From contig CAXKVV010000955.1 in assembly GCA_964058805.1 (NCBI GenBank), positions 1 through 23,163 on the forward strand: DNA of 23,163 nucleotides, written 5' to 3'. The notes beneath the pieces were generated by a model, which searched no databases, was not told the origin of the DNA, and saw only the letters and a list, made by a program, of their open reading frames with translations. Position 1 is the first letter of the stretch; each line of letters opens with the position of its first letter. Positions 19,401 through 23,163 of the stretch are shown here, one piece after another. The position numbers and the translations under genes were made by a program. The stretch comes from Schoenoplectus triqueter (taxonomy: Eukaryota; Streptophyta; Magnoliopsida; Poales; Cyperaceae).

Positions 19401-22400
19401 AACTACTACTACAACCACAACCACAACAAAGCCTTTAATCCCAAATAAATTGGGGTAGGCTAGAAATGAAACCCAATCTGTAAGTATAGAGATCATAGAT
19501 CTCAAATGAAAGAAGAAAATAATGAAAATGATGATGAAAATAATGACGATGATAATGAAAATGATGATGATGATGATGAAAATAATAATGATGATGATAG
19601 TACTAATAATAATACAAATATCTATAATAATACTAATACTATAGGCATCCATAATAATAATAATGGTAACACTAATAATAATAATAATAATGGTAACACT
19701 AATAATAATAATAATGGTAGTCCTAATAACAATGATTATACTAAATCTATATTATGAAATATACTTCTAAATCCTAAAAATCCTAAATTCTAACCCAAAA
19801 CCCTAGAATCTAAGAACCTAAAGTCTAAAGATTCTAAGAACTTAAAAATCTAAGAACCTAAAATCTATACTCTACTGTTAGAATATAACTCCTAGATCAT
19901 GCTTTTGGTACGTGGATCGTCATCTTTCAGGCACTTCTATCCAAAGCAAGTTCTTTAGGTATACTTCATTCCTTCAAATATTTTTTTTATTGCTTCTGCG
20001 CATGTTAGTCTCGGTCGACTTCCGCCTCTTCTTGTGTTTTTAGAACGATTTAGAATACCACTACGTACCGGTGCCTCAAGAGGCCTTCGTTGGATATAAT
20101 CAAACCATCGCAAACGGTATTGGACCAGCTTCTCTTGAATTGGTGCTACGCCAAATTTTTCCTGTATATCATCCCCCCTTGTATGGCTATATATCCAACG
20201 CAACATCCACATTTCGGCTACACTCATTTTTTTATTGCTTTCTCCATGTTAAATTCAGCTCATAATAAAAAATAATAATCAACACCAAAAGTACAGCTGG
20301 ATATGGTTTAGTGAAGATTTGTGTATACTGGGACATATTTCTCTTATATGCTTTGATGAGATAATGGATATTTGAATATCTCCAACAGGTAGCGTGCTGA
20401 GATGTGATGTAACAGGAAAGATTCTAATGAAGTGTTTCCTTTCTGGGATGCCTGATTTGAAGTTAGGATTAAATGACAAAATTGGCCTTGAAAAGGAATC
20501 CCAGATGAAGTCCAAACCTATAAAGAGGTAATTTTCCTTCCCCTTTTTTAGTGAATTGTGAATTTGATTATTCTTTTGGAGGAAATGAGGAAGAAACAAG
20601 ATGGGCATATTATTGGTTGATTTCATGGCACAGCTCTCAATCTATATTTTTGACAGATTTGAAAAAAAGTTTAATTAAAACTGGCTGGTTTGTTAATTTA
20701 ATAATACATTAACTTTACATTTTATGTTATTTTTCAGTGGGAAGACCATAGAACTTGATGATGTGACATTTCACCAGTGTGTCAACCTGACTAGATTCAA
20801 CACCGAGAAGACGGTCAGTTTTGTGCCCCCGGATGGTGAATTTGAGCTAATGAAGTAATTCTGTTGTCTCTTTGTTTCGGTCACTAAATCATTCTTTGCT
20901 GTTAGTGGCCTGAATGTTGTCATCATTATTTGTAAGGTATCGTATTACTGAAGGTGTGAACCTCCCCTTCAGAGTCTTGCCAACTATCAAGGAGCTGGGG
21001 AGGACCCGCATGGAGGTTAATGTTAAGGTTTGTATATCACATCATCTTCATTTTGTAGTGTTTCTTTTTCAGTTGGTTTTATGCTAACTTTTCATGTCTA
21101 ATTTTCTATTGTCTCTCAATTTTTTGTCAATGTGCACGAGTGGGAATTAAGCTGACAATGCAGAAGAAATCTTATTGTTTAAATTATGCTAGAAACAAAA
21201 TCATACTTTTTATATGTTGATAGAACCAGTAAGTTCTTGCATGCTTAACATTTTATAAAACTATGCTTGCTAACAGGTGAAAAGTGTGTTTGGTGCTAAA
21301 ATTTTTGCACTCGGTGTTGTCGTTAAAGTACCAGTGCCTAAGCAGACAGCCAAAACCAGCTTCCAAGTAACTACTGGTAAAGCCAAGTACAATGCATCCA
21401 TTGATTCTATCGTTTGGAAGTAAGCTTTTTTCTTCAGTCCTTTTCTTTTTATGAATACTTTTATTTCTCACAAGCTTAGACTTTTTGCCCCTTAAACTGA
21501 TTTGGTTGTTGCATAGTAGTCAGTAGGTATTACTTTTATTTAGCAGATGAAACACAGAGAGAAACATGAGGATAACAATGGTAAGTAATTTGATACCAAA
21601 AATAGTAGTTAATAAGTGAGTTCCCATCGAGATTTGAACTCGGGTTACTGGATCAAGAGTGCATTGTCCTGACCACTAGACCATGGGAATGTTGGTGTCT
21701 ACTGGTTGCTTTTTAATTATTACTATTTTTTTTTCAAACCGGATCTAATGTCCTTGTTACCTGTGTAAAACTTTGAACCAAAATTGAATTAAAAATTTGA
21801 AATTGATTCACCATTAGACAAAATGATCCAGTTAATTTAGGGAAAGTTCCCCCAGCCCCAAGCACCCATGCGGATTAAATACAGGGGAATATTAAAATTT
21901 GCATTATTATCTATTGTTAATTAAAATTCTGATATTGATAATATTAGAAGGAAAATTATAGGAATGAAAATACTTAGTTCTCATGCTACTTGGGTAAAAA
22001 TTCATCTGGATGATAATTTATAGAAGAAAATTGATCTTTTTGAATTCATATTCCCCCATCAAAATAATATACCACTATGTGCAAGTGATTTGCTATGTGC
22101 CAGAAACCAGTACTGAGATAATTTACAAAGTAATTATCTTGGTTGAAAGGAATAATCATTTTGAAATTTAATTTTATAAAAAGAAAGTGTAAACAACATA
22201 AGACATAACTGAAATGTTATAGGTTATGAAAAGCATAGTAACAAGTCCGTGTTTCGGGAAACGTTCGGCGAGGTCAAAAATTTGACGTTCGGGTATAATT
22301 CGGGAATAGTTTGTTTCATATAATATAAATAAAATATATATTATAATGATAAGATATTAAAAAATATAAAATTCTATATAAAATAATATATAATGTGCTT

Positions 22401-23163
22401 TTTTGCCGAATTATTCGTGAAACATCCGGCTATGGGTGAAAAACGAATTATTCGCGAATAATACGCGAATATTGTTACTATGATGAAAAGTCATAAAAAA
22501 GTTTGGTTTAACAGGTTTATTCTTTTTGTACCAAGGTTTTGATGTTCTCTGGTCAAAACCTGGCTAAAGGAGATTAGTTTATACCATTCCAGTTTGGTCC
22601 TCCAATTTATGGGACTCTCCTTGTTTTCCGTTCTCATCTGCTTGTTTGATGGAATTTGATCCTTTAAAATCAAGAGAAAGAAGAAGAGAAAGCTGTTATC
22701 TGGCTGGTACCATACATTACAGTGCCACTTGCTGCTGCCGCATTTTGGTTCCAATGAAGAATATTATTAACATAATTGATAAAATATGTTGGCAGGATAA
22801 GAAAGTTCCCAGGACAGACTGAGGCAACAATGAGTGCAGAAGTGGAGTTGATATCAACCATGGTTGAAAAGAAATCTGCTACCCGCCCACCTATTCAGAT
22901 GGAATTTCAGGTACTTTGTATCTTCATATTTTTGTACCTGTTTAATTGTGTATGCCTCTTTTTGGTACTCCGTAATTTATCTCTTTATTAAGTAGTTTGT
23001 TAACACATTACTTGTAGGTGCCAATGTTCACTGCATCAGGACTTCGTGTCAGGTTTCTAAAGGTAAGATGTTAGTCCTTAATTAAGCAGTTAATCATGTT
23101 TTTTGTGTTTTTCATTTTTCTGTTCTATTACCTCTTATATTATGTTCTTCTGTCAGGTCTGGG
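16470..23163 (+). CDS. AP2M: AP-2 complex subunit mu (clathrin adaptor), 3' end cut by window
   Basis: This is the medium subunit of the AP-2 adaptor, which binds tyrosine-type (YXX-phi) cargo signals and helps form clathrin-coated vesicles at the plasma membrane. Exons: 16470-16552, 17493-17670, 18091-18181, 18754-18848, 18972-19061, 19157-19205, 20389-20527, 20738-20854, 20937-21027, 21277-21419, 22796-22910, 23018-23062, and 23157 onward. All introns are GT-AG and all joins keep frame, giving 412 codons before the last exon. The plant family is about 438 residues, so roughly 24 codons are missing. Residues 1-140 form the longin-like domain ([34 protein letters not shown]). The mu homology domain runs from about 170 ([36 protein letters not shown]). 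At residue 387, Ala stands where relatives I recall have Trp (KKSWTRPP). Introns 6 and 10 carry transposons. Confidence 0.96.
17222..17317 (+). repeat. 48-bp tandem duplication in AP2M intron 1
   Basis: Two adjacent 48-bp units start CACCAGT and end CATGCATAC (17222-17269 and 17270-17317). By eye they differ at six positions. It lies within the intron at 16553-17492. Confidence 0.85.
19323..19394 (+). repeat. 20-bp direct repeat, 52-bp period, in AP2M intron 6
   Basis: GTAAACAAGCTACATTATTT at 19323-19342 recurs at 19375-19394 with one change (A to G). It lies just outside the left edge of the antisense LINE. It is probably a small local duplication. Confidence 0.7.
19505..19735. repeat. AAT/GAT trinucleotide tract within the LINE 3' UTR
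   Basis: The plus strand reads as imperfect AAT and GAT/ATG triplets. The homologous but shorter tract is in copy 1 (9519-9580) and copy 2 (12956-13065) in opposite orientation. The Asn/Asp-rich reading frame across it is a by-product of the triplets and is not a gene. Confidence 0.85.
19780..19872. repeat. Degenerate AATCTAAGAACCTAA-type short tandem repeat
   Basis: Four or five imperfect units built on CTAAGAACCTAAA / AATCTAAGAA follow AACCCAAAACCCTAGAA. The block lies inside LINE copy 3, between the coding end and the trinucleotide tract. It is absent at the same place in copy 2. It resembles degenerate CCCTAAA repeats, but it is not a telomeric array. Confidence 0.55.
21620..21690 (-). 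tRNA. tRNA-Gln-like sequence with CTT anticodon, probable pseudogene
   Basis: On the minus strand, ATTCCCA pairs six of seven with TGGGAAC as the acceptor stem. The D-arm block TGGTCTAGTGGTCAGGA is a good A box and GAGTTCAAATCTC a good B box. A run of five T follows about 18 bases downstream (21598-21602 on the plus strand). The body matches plant tRNA-Gln(CTG) as I recall it. The anticodon loop reads CTCTTGA, so the anticodon is CTT (Lys). The anticodon stem has two mismatches, the acceptor has one and the T stem has one. It is most likely a decayed tRNA-Gln copy in AP2M intron 10. Confidence 0.6.
22226..22490. mobile_element. hAT-like MITE in AP2M intron 10, with exact 8-bp target duplication
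   Basis: The element is 22234-22482 (249 bp). It begins CATAGTAACAAG and ends TTGTTACTATG, giving an 11-bp perfect inverted repeat CATAGTAACAA. It is flanked by ATGAAAAG at 22226-22233 and 22483-22490. Internally it has TTCGGG/TTCGCGAATAATTCG-type palindromic stretches and an AT-rich centre. It has no coding capacity. The 8-bp duplication fits the hAT superfamily. The first bases, CATAG, are one step off the usual CAG start, so the family is less sure than the insertion itself. Confidence 0.85.

Larger units (their letters stand above)
19401..20262 (-). mobile_element. RTE-type LINE, 5'-truncated, antisense in AP2M intron 6 (copy 3)
   Basis: On the minus strand this starts within the reverse transcriptase C-terminus and ends in a 3' UTR with a TTG-rich tail (19401-19420 on the plus strand is CAACTAC..ACAACCACAACAA). 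The coding part at 20227-19955 is open for 90 codons and reads [17 protein letters not shown], then [32 protein letters not shown], and [16 protein letters not shown]. This is the familiar plant LINE C-terminal signature. The 3' UTR holds a long ATT/ATC tract (19505-19735 on the plus strand). The open frame suggests a younger insertion than copy 2. The right boundary is uncertain by about 15 bases. Confidence 0.82.

Noticed and set aside
19506..19757. Asn/Asp-rich open frame (+) and Ile/Val-rich open frame (-) across the same stretch
   Set aside because: Both are translations of the ATT/ATC triplet tract and TTG tail of LINE copy 3. The tract recurs at 9519-9580 and 12956-13065 without a matching frame.
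22531..22562. Inverted repeat AGGTTTTGA...TCAAAACCT in AP2M intron 10 as a miRNA-like hairpin
   Set aside because: The stem is only 9 bp with a 10-base loop, too short for a plant miRNA precursor.
1..23163. CRISPR array, operon or prokaryotic system
   Set aside because: Spliced genes, plant gene families and plant transposons show that this is nuclear plant DNA. No spacer-repeat array is present.

Overview
This is nuclear DNA from a flowering plant. It has GT-AG introns, an intronless plant U-box gene, a plant LEA_1 gene and a plant AP-2 mu gene whose residues read like monocot orthologues known to me. A monocot is likely, but the species is not determined. The intergenic DNA is very AT-rich and packed with small transposable elements.

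Layout. 1-1363: intergenic DNA and promoter. 1364-2596: intronless U-box/ARM E3 ubiquitin ligase of the PUB21-23 type (+). 2597-5385: intergenic DNA, ending in a TATA box and an ABA coupling-element-like motif. 5386-6180: two-exon LEA_1 (late embryogenesis abundant) gene (+). About 6690-9356: scattered exon-like blocks on the minus strand that look like a decayed or unrecognised gene. 9510-16030: a transposon landing zone. It holds at least seven foldback (long inverted repeat) elements set end to end in (TA)n tracts, a nested hAT-type MITE with an exact 8-bp target duplication, a non-autonomous Helitron, two copies of an RTE-type LINE, a roughly 300-bp direct repeat pair and a probable copia-type LTR. 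16470-23163 and beyond: gene for the AP-2 clathrin adaptor mu subunit (+). Twelve complete exons are resolved and the thirteenth begins 7 bases before the window ends. Its introns carry a third LINE copy (antisense), a hAT-like MITE with an 8-bp target duplication, and a degenerate tRNA-Gln-like sequence with a CTT anticodon.

The three confident genes are unrelated in function: ubiquitination, desiccation protection and endocytosis. They are ordinary plant neighbours, not an operon. The most unusual content is the foldback cluster. Its members share a terminal design of (TA)n, then (GA)n, then a short subterminal palindrome, and they appear to have exchanged ends and cores. All exon coordinates were set by hand from reading frame, GT-AG borders and remembered family protein sequence. 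No database search was run.
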